Origin: Exobasidium rhododendri
Taxonomy: Eukaryota; Basidiomycota; Exobasidiomycetes; Exobasidiales; Exobasidiaceae
Reading direction: 5' to 3'
DNA length: 64,000 nucleotides
Assembly: GCA_026210745.1 (NCBI GenBank)
Contig: CP110632.1
Span: forward strand, 3,161,001 to 3,225,000
Made by a program: the position numbers and the translations under genes. A model generated the notes under the pieces. That model did not search any database, had not been told where the DNA came from, and was given only the letters and a program-made list of their open reading frames with translations. Of the stretch, positions 24,786-35,673 are shown piece by piece; positions within the stretch are counted from its first letter, which is position 1, and each line of letters begins with the position of its first letter.

Positions 24786-25419
24786 GGCGCTAGCATCCAA
24801 TTCGTGCGAGCTTAGTGCGATGCAACGATCAATGTACAGTCAGACGGTGAAAGCAACCGTGTGGACGTGGACGTTACGATAGAGCAGGGTCGATGATAAG
24901 TTCTTACTTCCCCCAAGCCAAAGGATAAAAGACGGGACGAAGAGAGGGAAAACTAAGAAAAAGGATACGGCGGGTCAACTTGTCAGTCCAATACTAACGA
25001 TCTAAAATGTAATCATGCGTGATCTTACGATTCTAATCTTGTTTCACATCTGCCTTAGAGTATTGACACTACTCACAGTGAGACAACGCGCTAGCGACTG
25101 CTTGACTTGGTCTTTACGTAAATAAAAATGTCCGTGCAATGCCACTCAAGATGAGCTCGTAGCCCTCAAGCCGGTACTGTAACTCTAATAATACTTGCGT
25201 GTGGTAGCGTATCCCAAAGAAAGGCCCGGCGCAGCAGTCTGTCGGTGACGAGGCTGCTGTCGTAAAGAAGGAAGGCAAGCAGGCAAGCAATGGCCTCCGA
25301 GCTGCAAGATATGATTGGGAACTGATTGATACATCTAAATGGGGAAAGGGGAAGTCCACGCATGAATGATAATGGGGTGGTGATGATGATGACGGGAATG
25401 AACTGGGCTGCAGTGTATG
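24786..25419. other. Intergenic region between DENN gene start and GBD gene stop
   Basis: About 630 bases with the DENN gene promoter and the 3' region of the upstream neighbour. No supported gene. Confidence 0.45.
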
Positions 25420-28086
25420 TCATCGAGAAGGGGCCCAGCCGAGCCCTAGACCGCCTTGATGCTTTGCCGTGTTGTTCTGGTCAGAAGCGATTTGCTCCCA
25501 CTTGCGAACGGCAGAGCCGACCATGGAAGCTTGGTACTGAACCGATTGGGTCTTGTTCCCTCGAAGCGTCCCTGTCCCTTTCGGCGGGCTCTGGGGTAGG
25601 TTGCTGCCGGGTGGAGTAGCGGGTTCGAGGGCGAGCATGGCCGTGTCGAAGCTCGTACTCTCGGCCAGCACTGGTGAAGGGAGAAAAGGTGCGTCTCGAC
25701 TGGACCGTTTCCCTTCACCGCCAAGCCACCTGCCTGAACTTGAGCCAACGCCGTTTCTCTTCTCCTGTGGTGTCAATTTGGCCTTCTCTTTCTGGGTCGG
25801 TGTAGCTGCAGAAGCCTCTTCAACGGCCTTTGAAGGCCCTTGGTGAGATGTGCCACTCTGACAGTCTAAGAGACCTAAAGTGAATGGACGCTGAGCGACT
25901 TCTTCTGCTCGACTCGTTCTGTTGTCGGAGTCATATCGATGCTCGGTAGTGAGCAGCCTAGGATTGCTTTGCCATGCCTCCAGTTCGATCGGCATGGGAA
26001 AGGAAGACTGTCTCGCATAGTCAAAGTACCTCGCCAGTTGAAGGTGAAGCGGTTGATAGTACACTTGTGACGCCTTCCGCGTAGTCGACAATGCTCGATC
26101 CAAGCCGGAAGAGAAGAGCAAGGAGTGGAAGTCATAGGCGAGGGTTTGAATCTTTCTGCTTCGTGCCAAGGCAAGTACCTGCGCGCAGACGCCATTCAAA
26201 AGCCGGAACAGCGTAGTCAAGTATGCCATGGCCTCGAACTCCACTCCGCCGGTCATTCCACCAGGAACTTTTGGACATTCCACATCGTCGACGTCGATCT
26301 CGTCCAGTGACCAGAATCGATTGGAATGACAAAACACCCAAAAGTAGTCTCGATTGACGTTGAGAAATTCAGAGACGAACGACTTGAATGGTCGAGGTGC
26401 GTGACTGGCGGTGATAAAGTCGACTTTTGCTTCTTGGTCTGCATCTCGCAGATTGTGGAGTAGTGTGATTAGCAGCACAAGGTTGGAGGAAGGGAGAGAA
26501 GGAGATGCAAGGGCGGACGAGATCGTCGAAGTCTCTCTCGTAGTCTTGACGTCCTCGTGCTCGCGATTACTCCTTGAAGAAGCGCTTGAGGGCAGGACGA
26601 TCAGCAGTGATAGCAGCTCTACCAGTAATTTTCGAGTGGCCAGCTCTCCTGGTCTCTTTTCTGAGAAGAGAAGGCACGATAGTTCGACAAACGGTGTCGG
26701 AGCCATTGATTGCAGGACTCCTTGGCCCCTCTGTAGATGGAAGAGTGGTGTGCTTTAGTGTTGTGGTGCAAGTGAACAAAATAGAGAAGAAAAGCTAGTC
26801 TACTCACGTCAGTGGTGGACAGAGCGACGAAGCAGCGAAGCAGTTCGTGAAGTAGCTGATCATCGTGCTGTTCCTCGCGCCATTCCAAGTTCAGGAGCTC
26901 CTTCAGTCTAGTCAGCATGGCCGTGTAGCCTCCTTCTTCAACAAATTCTCCAATCCACGAGGGACTCTCGGCAGACAAGACGGCTCTCATCTTCTTGACC
27001 CGTGTGACATCCAGTCTAGATGAGTCCGTCGTCTTGAGCATCGTCGCGAAAGTCGAAGCAGACGCTGAACTCGCCGAAGTAGCAAACGTCGCGCTACTAA
27101 AGCTGTTTGTTCTCGATCTTTGACCGGATAGAGGTAAAAATGTGGGAGAGGTCTCCACATCAGGGGTTCGCACACTTGCTTTTGACTTCTTTTGCTGCTT
27201 ACTCTCCGTCGACGAAGCGGAAGAATTTGAAATGGCCGAAGCGTTCCTGGAGTGTGGTCCTCCAAAGAGTGATTTTCGATCCGGTGGAGGCATCAAGGCA
27301 GCTTCAATTTTTCGCTTGTCGTCGGCCACGATGATACTGCTGCTGCTCCTGCTCTTTCGAAGTCGATCGGAAATGGCAGGTCTACTCTTGCTTCCGCTTG
27401 CTGCAGAAAGTGCCGCCAGACTTAGAGTTGCTTGACCCTTCATCATCGAGTCCTTCACCTTGGCATCCATCGACATTAATTTGAGTCGCAGAGTGGATGG
27501 CACTTCCATCTCGCTCTTGATATTTACAGTACTACATGTCAGTGTCGTAGTTCCTGCAGACGAAGGAACGCATCGACCTTGCCCCGTCACTCACTAGCAT
27601 GTTGACAAACTCCTCGTCGATCTCTCTCTTGGAGCGAGGTCCGTCTTCGTCCACCTTTTCGGTCTGCTTCTGATTTGCTGCTGCCTCGCTCTTGGTCTGC
27701 TTCTTCTCTCTTTTACTTGGTGACACACTTCGCTCTCTTCGTTCTGAGTTGCTCTTTCTCTCCGGCGAGAGGCCGCGAAAGATGGACAGCTTGGAGGTTT
27801 TGTGTTCTGCTCTACCCCTTGATTCAAATGCTAGTAGTGGGAAGTTTTCCTTACCTGGCGAAGGAGGGTTTTGCAGTCTACCCGACGCATTCTCCATCCT
27901 CTGTTGTTGGTGTTGGTTCTGCTGTCGTCGCTCCTCGTCATCGTTTCTCCTAGGGGAGGAGGCTGAAACATCCCGGCTATGCTTGTTCACCGCACTGTTC
28001 CTTTGCAGTGTCGACTTGCTCGGTGAGCTTGGTGCGTAGAATGTCGAGCCTTTCGACGGAGACACTGGATAGCTGGTGCCACTCAT
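25420..28086 (-). CDS. Formin GTPase-binding/FH3-like domain protein lacking FH2
   Basis: Exons 28086-27595, 27515-26808 and 26730-25420 give 836 residues. The first splice rebuilds EEFVNMLSEMEVPSTLRLKL, which fits the start of the formin GTPase-binding domain. Rho-type GTPases bind this domain to release formin autoinhibition. The armadillo-like part continues through WIGEFVEEGGYTAMLTRLKE and HDDQLLHELLRCFVALST into TPFVELSCLLFSEKRPGELA and on to LARYFDYARQ. In formins an FH1 and FH2 actin-nucleating half would follow. Here the protein instead ends after a Ser/Pro/Thr-rich tail (GLGWAPSR, stop). The N-terminal 110 residues are low complexity with SPSK motifs. Its role may be to bind active Rho/Cdc42, but that is inference. 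Confidence 0.7.
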
Positions 28087-29019
28087 TGCGTTTATTGAAT
28101 CGTCCGCCCGTCCTTCCAATGGAAAAGGCCGTAGTGAATCAAGAAGATATTAGAGAGAAGGAAAGGAGATGGACAAGTCTGTGATTGATCTTTCTCGCAG
28201 CGTTTCCGTACCAAGAGCGTGCAGTCGATTCGAAGGCCCAGGGTGGCCCAAACGTCAAAAACTTGTTGAACTTTCGAGGACATTGAACTTCTCCCCTCCA
28301 AACAAATATCGGTGCGCGTTTGGAAGGCGTTCACATCACGTGTCCACCCGTCAAACAAATCGACTCTCAGTTTCGTGTCTCAAGATCATTCCATCCCCAG
28401 GCGAAGCTAACATTTGACAGAAGAGTAAAATAAAAAATGCACGACTTTCGTGTCGGACACAAGCTGCAAGAAGATGTGTAGGCCACTTCTCCGCTACTCT
28501 TCCTTCCTTTCGGCGGGGAAAGCGTGCAATTGAGGGTGCACGTACGCTTTGCACACGAGCGCTAGCACATACACACACTATGTCAGACAGTCGACTATGA
28601 AGGGGGCTCGTCCTTGGTCAGGGAAGATAGGCTGACAAAGAGGGTCGCGTATGCTTTCGACTGCTGCAGGCAAGGTTTCCGAGTAGAGATTAGATGAATT
28701 GCACATGGAGCGTGGGAGCCAGAAAGGATGAACAGTGCACAGGTGCCCTGTGTAAGATGCAAGGGACCTCACGGTGAGCAGTCCTTTACTTACTCGACCT
28801 TGGCAGCCATACCTCGAGATAATCTTCCCACTTTGCCCATATGGTTCCTCCCCCTTTTCACTTTCCCCAGCCTTGTGCTTTATAAGAAGATCCCCTCCCC
28901 CTTGTCCCCCCTCTTGCTCTTGACAGCTTCCCACATTCAGCCATTCTCCTCCCACTCCTCTTCGTTCGTACTTCGACTATCTCTTTCACCGTGTCACCAC
29001 CACATTAGCACTTTGTAAC
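28087..29019. other. Divergent promoter region between GBD-protein and DUF6534 genes
   Basis: About 930 bases. One CACGTG lies at 28337-28342. A CT-rich leader precedes the plus-strand gene. No supported gene. Confidence 0.45.
28881..28885 (+). promoter_or_regulatory. TATA-like element of the DUF6534 gene
   Basis: TATAA within CTTTATAAG, about 135 bases before the ATG at 29020 and followed by a CT-rich leader, the usual layout of strong fungal promoters. Confidence 0.45.
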
Positions 29020-30506
29020 ATGATCAGAATCGAAGATCTCTACGGCACGACTACATTCCCTGACTATGACTCGTATGACGGAGGATACACGTTGGACGAG
29101 GCATACTGGGACGTGAGTAGAAGGGAGGTTGCTGCAGCATGGAGACAGACGAAGGTAGCTGACGAGTGACATCGTTGGCAGGCACAAGGATCACTTTGGA
29201 TTACCCTGTTCGGTGACTTGATCAGCTGGGCTCTCTTTGCTTGTCTTTTGATTCAGGTGTAAGTTTCACGGTCATCAACGTGTCTGTCTACTCGTCCCTG
29301 TGCCACAAATGACTAAGACTTCCTTCATCATGCCCTTGCATCAGCTATTTCTACTTCATCAATTTCCCCAATGACCGTAAGGTGATCAGAACAACTGTCT
29401 TGCTTTTATTCCTTGTCGAGCTCGGCGCAACGTAGGTACAAATGCAGATGCATCCGCTCAAGGACGTCACTAAAAACTTCCTTCCGTGGTGCTCCCTTTC
29501 GATCTCCCATGCATGCAGCGGCTTCTTGACCTGGTCTGGCTACGTTTCTATAGTCGTACAGTGGGGCCACATAAGCAGCTTTCCGCCTGCCACTTGGGGA
29601 TCCATGCTATTCGGTAGGTCTCCCCCTGCCGTCTCTATATGCGGCGAATGCCTTTCTCTCTTGAACGCTCACGTCTTAACCTTTTTTCGTTTGTCAGACT
29701 GCACGATATCGTCGATTGTGCATGCCCTGTATTCCTGGCGTATCTACAAGCTCTTTTCTCGTCGCTACTTGGCCATCGCTCTGGCTACTCTGGTCATGCT
29801 GCTCTCCATGGCTCAATTTTCCTGCTGCTTTGCTGCTGCCATGTTCAATGCTCTTCAAGAAAGCCAAGGTCCTGGAAAGCAATACGTCGCTCGCAAGCTC
29901 TTTCAAAGTTGGTTGGTACTTGCCACCAGTGCCGATGTCCTCATCACACTGTCCATGGCCATCAAGCTTTACTCTGCTCGCACTGGCATTCGGTCGACGG
30001 ACCGAGCCATCACGAAGCTTCTCTACGTTACCATTCCCGGTGGTGCGATTGTGAGTGACATTTTACTTACGAAGAGACTAGTGGAGTACTTATGAAGCGT
30101 AAAACCGCATCTGCAGACGGCGGTGGTGACGTTGATGATTCTTTTTATTCAAGTCAAGTTTGAAGGAACAAATTACTACCAGCTCTTGATCATCTGCCTC
30201 ACCAAGTTCTACTCGAACAGTGTCTTGCTCTGCTTGAACTTGCGAGCTAGCAACGTCACTGGTATCGGTCGTCACACTATGCTAACTGGATTCCAAACGA
30301 CGGAACAGAACATCGGTTCCAGTCGAGTGCCCTTTGACGTCAAGGTGGAACGCAAGGTAGAAATAGGTACCAGTAGCGGCGTGATGAGCAGCACCTTTCA
30401 GTCTGATCCCGCCGAGGCTAATAATAGCAGTGACTTTCTTGGCGTGGAGGATCTTCGCAAGAACAACGTTGGACCATACGGAGCACGCAGAGAAGAAGCA
30501 TACTGA
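29020..30506 (+). CDS. DUF6534 seven-helix membrane protein
   Basis: Six exons (29020-29112, 29182-29258, 29345-29431, 29519-29613, 29698-30050, 30117-30506) give 364 residues. This is the most intron-rich gene of the window. Family marks are LFGDLISWALFACLLIQVYF, NFPNDRKVIRTTVLL, SSIVHALYSWRIYKLFSRR and TKFYSNSVLLCLNLRAS, in the order seen in basidiomycete DUF6534 proteins. Seven hydrophobic helices are visible, with a short acidic N-terminus (DYDSYDGGYTLDEAYW) outside the membrane region and a cytosolic Ser/Lys-rich tail of about 85 residues. Function is unknown; a receptor-like topology is often noted for the family, but no ligand is established. All splice phases agree. Confidence 0.85.
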
Positions 30507-31485
30507 AGGGGTACCCAACGCGTCTGCACGATGACGAAATCCTCGGTTTCCGTATGTGAAAATCGATTTGCGTGCGAATGTAAGTAATAATGCGTTGGCT
30601 GAATGATGAGCCCCCAGATCGCAAACTCTTGAGAGCTCATGTAGAGTGAGGGAGTAGCATTACAATGGATATGATAGTCCGATTGGTACTGTAGTTGCCC
30701 GAAGATTGCTTGCGCGACGTCAATGCCCTCTTTAGTACACCTGGTCTGCCACCTTGGTTGCGACACGGACAAGCGTTTTGCTCGACATGATCTGAGCAAG
30801 CAGGGAGTTTACCGATCAGAGAGAATACATGCATGTCACTGTAGATTGCACAACAAAAGCGAAAGGAAACAGTTCTATAGTTGTAGTGAGTATAATTACA
30901 CAATCCTCTATCTCGAGGGTGGCTCCTGCGCAGATTCTCTCCCTATCAGACAGGCGTTGAATCAATTTCGCCTTGAAAATTTCTATTGATTAGGTACTAC
31001 TGTAATTCGCTTTCCTTCTCGCTAATACCAAAGGCAGCCCAAGTGCTAAGGGCATCGGCGAATTCGGTCTTGTATTGAAGAACGATTCGAAAGTGGTACT
31101 GCATTAGCGAGACCGCCAAGTGTGGTTTCAATCTCGGTCTCACTGATCCAAAAGGGTTGTCACACAGTAGTAACGTACAGATCGGACGTACAGTCTCCGA
31201 TCCTAGGCACTTTCCACATGAAGAGGGAGGGAGGGATGCGAAAAAAAAAGAGAAGAGAAAAACTTATCCAAAAGAATAATTCAAAGCGTGACCATTAAAG
31301 CCACTAGAGGCTACATCTTCCTGCCTATATAAGTCCGACCAACATCCCTGAACTGTCGCAGTTTCTTTTCGCCTTTCTCACATCACAGTATCGCAGCATA
31401 CTACACACATCGCGCTCTAGTACTCTTTATCTCTCTACTATTTCTTTTCTTGAGCCTCCTCTTGACACACAACATCTCCTTCAAA
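30507..31485. other. Intergenic region upstream of the aldo-keto reductase gene
   Basis: About 980 bases. An A-rich patch lies at 31238-31265, then the TATA box at 31326. The rest shows no recognisable gene or RNA. Confidence 0.45.
31326..31332 (+). promoter_or_regulatory. TATA box of the aldo-keto reductase gene
   Basis: TATATAA about 155 bases before the ATG at 31486, followed by a CT-rich and CACA-rich leader. This is a typical inducible or strong fungal core promoter. Confidence 0.55.
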
Positions 31486-32748
31486 ATGCCTGTAAGTTGA
31501 GTGTATGAAGATTGTGTGTCACAGGGCACCTGTGACGTGGCATTTAGCTGACCGTTTGTCCTTCCCGTGTGGCAGGCCAACGCACTTGACGCTTCCGCCA
31601 TCAACAGCGGTAACAAGAGTGTTGCTGAGAGTGAGTGGTGCCGGTGTGCTGGGTGTAGAGTGGTGCATAGCTGACGTCAGAAAATCTCTACGACTCTTCA
31701 GTGAAGAAGGACGCCGAGAACAAGTCAGCTGGTGCTGGAAGTGGTGAACGACGAAGATCGTCAGTCACCACCGAGAAGGTTCAACTCAACTCCGGACACT
31801 ACATCCCTCAAGTCGCTTTGGGAGTGTACAAGGCACCCAACGACGGAACTACCGAGACTGCCATCAAGTGGGCCTTTGAAGCCGGATATCGACACGTCGA
31901 CTCTGCAGCGCGATACCTCAACGAAGAGGCCGTTGGTCGTGCCATCAAGGAATTCCTTGCTTCGTCCAAGGTCACCCGTGAAGAGCTCTTCATCACTTCC
32001 AAGCTTTGGGATGCTGACCACGAACGAGCTGCCGACGCCATCAAGGAATCTCTCAAGAAGCTTGACTTGGACTACATTGACTTGTACTTGGTCCACTCAC
32101 CCGGTAATATGGGGGAAGAGGCTCGACTGAAGGCCTGGAAAGACATGGAAGATGCCGTTGACGCTGGAACGATCAAGTCTATTGGTGTGTCCAACGTGAG
32201 TTCGATGGGCGACACAATTTCCTTGGGGACATGACCGCAGACCCTGACCTTCCCCCATTCTCCTATCCTTTTAGTTTGATGTTGAAGAGCTAGACCACTT
32301 GTTGGCAAGCTGCCGAATCAAGCCTGCTGTCAACCAAATTGAGTCGCACCCCTTCTTCGCTCACGAAGATCTCCGGGAAGCTACCATTGCTCGAGGTATC
32401 CACGTCCAAGCCTACTCACCAATGGCCCAAGGAGCAGCCTTGGAACGACCTGAAATCAAGGCCATTGCCGACAAGCACAGCAAGTCGCCTGCACAAGTCC
32501 TTCTTCGATGGGGACTACAGATTGGTAACATTATCTTGCCCAAGTCGCTCACTCAGTCCAGAATCGAGGCCAATGCCGAATTATTTGACTTTGAGTTGGA
32601 TTCTGATGACATGGAAGTTCTCAACTCTCTTGACGAAGGTATGAAGATGGGCAAGCTCGGACCTGCCGGTACTTCTGCTCCTGGATCTCGACGATCATCA
32701 AACAGCGGTGGTGCTGCTGGTGGAAAGTTGCAGATGACTAGCTCGTAG
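31486..32748 (+). CDS. Aldo-keto reductase, Gcy1/Ypr1-like
   Basis: NADPH-dependent cytosolic reductase of aldehydes and sugars. Exons 31486-31491, 31576-31630, 31702-32195 and 32275-32748 give 342 residues. The first coding exon is only two codons (Met-Pro). The catalytic tetrad is visible: Asp87 and Tyr92 in VDSAARY, Lys121 in ITSKLWD and His152 in LVHSP. The cofactor loop reads ILPKSLTQSRI. The match to TIM-barrel AKRs starts at VQLNSGHYIPQVALGVY, after about 40 extra residues. The C-terminus carries a Ser/Gly-rich extension (SRRSSNSGGAAGGK) beyond the usual fold. The next genes downstream are two GH10 enzymes, so a link to pentose metabolism is possible, but the sequence is closer to general glycerol-type AKRs than to classic xylose reductase. 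Confidence 0.9.
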
Positions 32749-33634
32749 TCGTCTTCTCTTTTTTTGTAAATTGAAAAACCCCCTCAGAACATCTCTCTCT
32801 CTCTCTTCCCTATTACCGCCTCGACTTTACAAAGAAAGCAAACAAGAAAAAAGATAATGAAGAGGAAATTAAAGGTAGAGGATTGACAAATTCATCAGGC
32901 CACCCTCGCCTCTTCCCAAGCTCGTCTCCCTTTTGGAGGTCCCTTCTGACTATCTGAAGTAGACTTCTTGGCAAAGGCAGCGTGTGTCTCTCATAATCTT
33001 ACTGTCTTCTCCTACATCCACCACGCCGGCTTTTTCCTCTTCGTTGTATAAGTAGACCTATCCTTATTTTTTCGCTCATTCCACAAGTAGTGTTTGTGCT
33101 CGTGTGTGTGTGCATCATGGTCAAAGCTGCTAAAAATGCAAAGGCGAGAGGCCGTAGTGTTGTCCTGGCGCTATACTGAATCGAGTATTCTCCGCCCTTG
33201 CACGGAGAGATGCTGGACTCACTTCCCATGCCACAGTGGTGAGTGTACCTGTGCAACAAGGCACGTCAAGCCGGAGCAACGGATTCTCTGAATTTCAAAA
33301 GGGCAGCGAATCTCCGCTGGTCGGCGTTGATCAACATCAGCAACATAGACAAAAAGAATGGGCTTAGAAGGGGTAAGGCCGCTTTTCATAGCCAGAAGAA
33401 GTTAGTAGCGATGAATAAAGGGGAGCAAAAACAGGTCCCTCTCAACGTAAGTCCTTATCGTGCTCCTAAAAAGCGTCAAGAGCGGTGTGATGTACCTTGA
33501 TTATTCCCCACATCTCCTCGCTCTCTTCCATACCCGTAACCCCTCTTTCCGTCCCCGTGTTCTGCATCTCCCTCTCTCCTTCCCCTTGCTCTTGCACCCT
33601 CGGTCGTCCTTGGAGAAGATAGATTTTGCGGACC
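32749..33634. other. Intergenic region with a possible small transcript
   Basis: About 890 bases. After the AKR 3' region (T-rich at 32759-32766, then a CT repeat near 32791-32803), a TATAAG occurs at 33047-33052. A 20-codon open frame follows at 33117-33179 (MVKAAKNAKARGRSVVLALY). A good splice donor, GTGAGT, occurs near 33238. These could belong to a leader of the GH10 gene or to a separate small RNA. Nothing is recognisable by family. Confidence 0.3.
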
Positions 33635-34816
33635 ATGAAGAGTCTTTCGCATTTTATTTCTTTGCTATTGCTGGTCATGCCGACGCTACTGTATGCTCAA
33701 GTAGGGCCTAAGCGTCTACAGGCTGACCGTCACCACAAGCGATTCGACAATCAACTGCAACTAACGGGACACCTTCAGAAGCGTCCATCTTTCTACCTCG
33801 GCTTGTCGCTCAAGTCAAACGAATTGAATGCGGCAGAATTCCCCTGTGTGGTAAAAAACATGAATCTGGCGGTCCCTGACTACGAATTAAAGTGGGACAT
33901 CATTCAGAAGAACGGACCAAACGATTGGGACTGGAGTGGAGCAGACAGACTTTTTCACTGGGCGCAAGTGCATGGAAAGATGATGAGGGGTCACACCGCT
34001 TTGTGGGAGCAGTCGGTGCCCAATTGGGTGAGTAACTTGAGCGGCGATCGCATCAAGATGGAATTGGCCATTCAAAATTTCGTATATGCTGTTGTGTCGA
34101 GGTATGGTCATCGAATGGTGTCGTATGATGTTGTCAATGAGCCTATCTCATACGGAGCTTCGGGTGCTTACAAGGATTCGGTATTCTGGAAGACGCTCGG
34201 CATGGACATGTACAAGGTAGCCTATGGTGCTGCTCATCAAGCTAGGCAGCATTCCCAAAGCAAGGTCCTCCTCTATCTCAATGAGATGAACGTGGAAGGA
34301 GACAACGTTCAAGGAAGCACGAACAAGCGTGCTTCCTTCCTTCGCCTGCTCGCTGATTTGCGCAGAACGAACATCACCGTCGATGGTGTCGGACTCCAGT
34401 GTCACTTCAGAACCGACATGTTTCCCAGGGTGAGCAGATCGTAGACACAGTGAAGAGGAGTTGAAATTGGTGTGCTCATATTTCTTCCGTATCGCAAGGA
34501 CCTGGAGAACGGTATCAAAGTGTTCACCGACATGAATTATCAAGTCACGCTCACTGAGCTGGACATCCGGATTCGCAAAGGTGACTATAGTCAACAAACC
34601 TTGCAGCGACAAGCTGAACAGTATGCCTTCACCTACGAAGCCTGTTTGAAAAACTTACATTGTGTAGGCGTCGTCCGATGGGGAGTAGACGATGGTGAGT
34701 CCTGGATCGGCAAGCAATTCGATGATGGCTTCGATCGTGCCACCATGTTCGCAGACGGATGCAAGCCAAAAGAGGCCATCATGAATTCAGTCATCTCTGT
34801 CTTGAAGAGGTACTAG
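33635..34816 (+). CDS. Secreted GH10 glycoside hydrolase (xylanase family), copy 1
   Basis: Exons 33635-34429 and 34499-34816 give 370 residues. A signal peptide covers about residues 1-21 (hydrophobic LLLLVMPTLLYA). A dibasic site HHKR near residue 35 suggests Kex2-type processing. GH10 enzymes cut the beta-1,4-xylan backbone. The acid/base Glu169 lies in YDVVNEP and the nucleophile Glu285 in LTELDI. GLQCHF and WGVDDGESW are also family blocks. Unusual features: the canonical GHTLVWH block reads GHTALWE, so the active-site His after the Trp is Glu125, and the usual PENxMKW reads PDYELKW. The retained catalytic pair suggests activity, perhaps with altered specificity. Its intron lies at a different place from those of copy 2. 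Confidence 0.88.
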
Positions 34817-35673
34817 TGTCCCTTGGCAACTTCTTGTCGCCGCTTTCTTCTGCTTCATATCCTTTGCTTGTATAGTAGAGCAGGTGCAATAAATTTGCTG
34901 CTGATTATTGTCCGCCCTCGTTTCTGTTCACTCTGCCTTACACCCTCGTAATATCACCCATTAGTCGTGCCACCATGCTGATGCAAGCGCAGAGATCTGA
35001 TGCAGCTGAAGCAAATTGTGCTTTGTGCGGAGTATTCCGCCCCCCCTCCCCCGCTCGTTGTCCCGTCATTACGAGGAGAACCGACTAGAGCTTATCGGCG
35101 AGCGCCGCGCCAATTCTTACGGATGGCGTTCGTTGATCGTACTGTAGCGTCCCTCGCTGCACCTGATGCTATCCTGACCGACCGGCACCGTGTTCAAGCC
35201 TTACATCGTATTATATAGTCTAACAATGGAAGCAAAGCAAAAGAGTCCCCGACTGACCTGATAAACTTGCATCAGCGAGTTATGATCGCCCTCTTTCTCG
35301 CTTTGCCTTCAGTCCCTCCCAACGCCCACCTCTAACTCCGATCTAGAGCGCACAGCACACAAGCAAGCACACCCTATACATTATCCTGCGGGGAAGAGGC
35401 GGAGTGTGTTGTCACGGGTCTCCCTCCCTCCCTCGCTCGCTTTACGACAAAAGTACGGATCGCGACGCTGATATGCTTACGGAGAAAGGAATCAAGGACA
35501 GCAAGATGAGTCAGCCAAAGCAAACGCACATAAAAGACGGCTGATATCCATTCAAAAGAGCGTGCCTTCTCTCCGTCGTCATCATCACCACTCTCTCACC
35601 CCTTAAGCACCCCCTTCGCTCGTTCTTCTCTCTTCGCCCTCTCCACCCTCTCCACCCCTTCGCAAGCTATACG
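34817..35673. other. Intergenic region between the two GH10 genes
   Basis: About 860 bases. AATAAA lies at 34888-34893, about 70 bases after the copy 1 stop, and may serve polyadenylation. A GCGGGG at 35388-35393 matches the loose CreA/Mig1 consensus; no XlnR-type GGCTAAA is seen. The leader before copy 2 is strongly CT-rich (CTCTCCACCCTCTCCACC). Confidence 0.4.

Noticed and set aside
31486-32748. Aldo-keto reductase as a classic xylose reductase
   Set aside because: The cofactor loop reads PKSLTQSRI rather than the PKSN form and the C-terminus is extended; the neighbourhood alone does not prove the substrate.
33243-33500. 86-codon Lys-rich open frame as a ribosomal protein
   Set aside because: It begins at GTG and matches none of the short ribosomal proteins I know (L29, L39, L41, S30).
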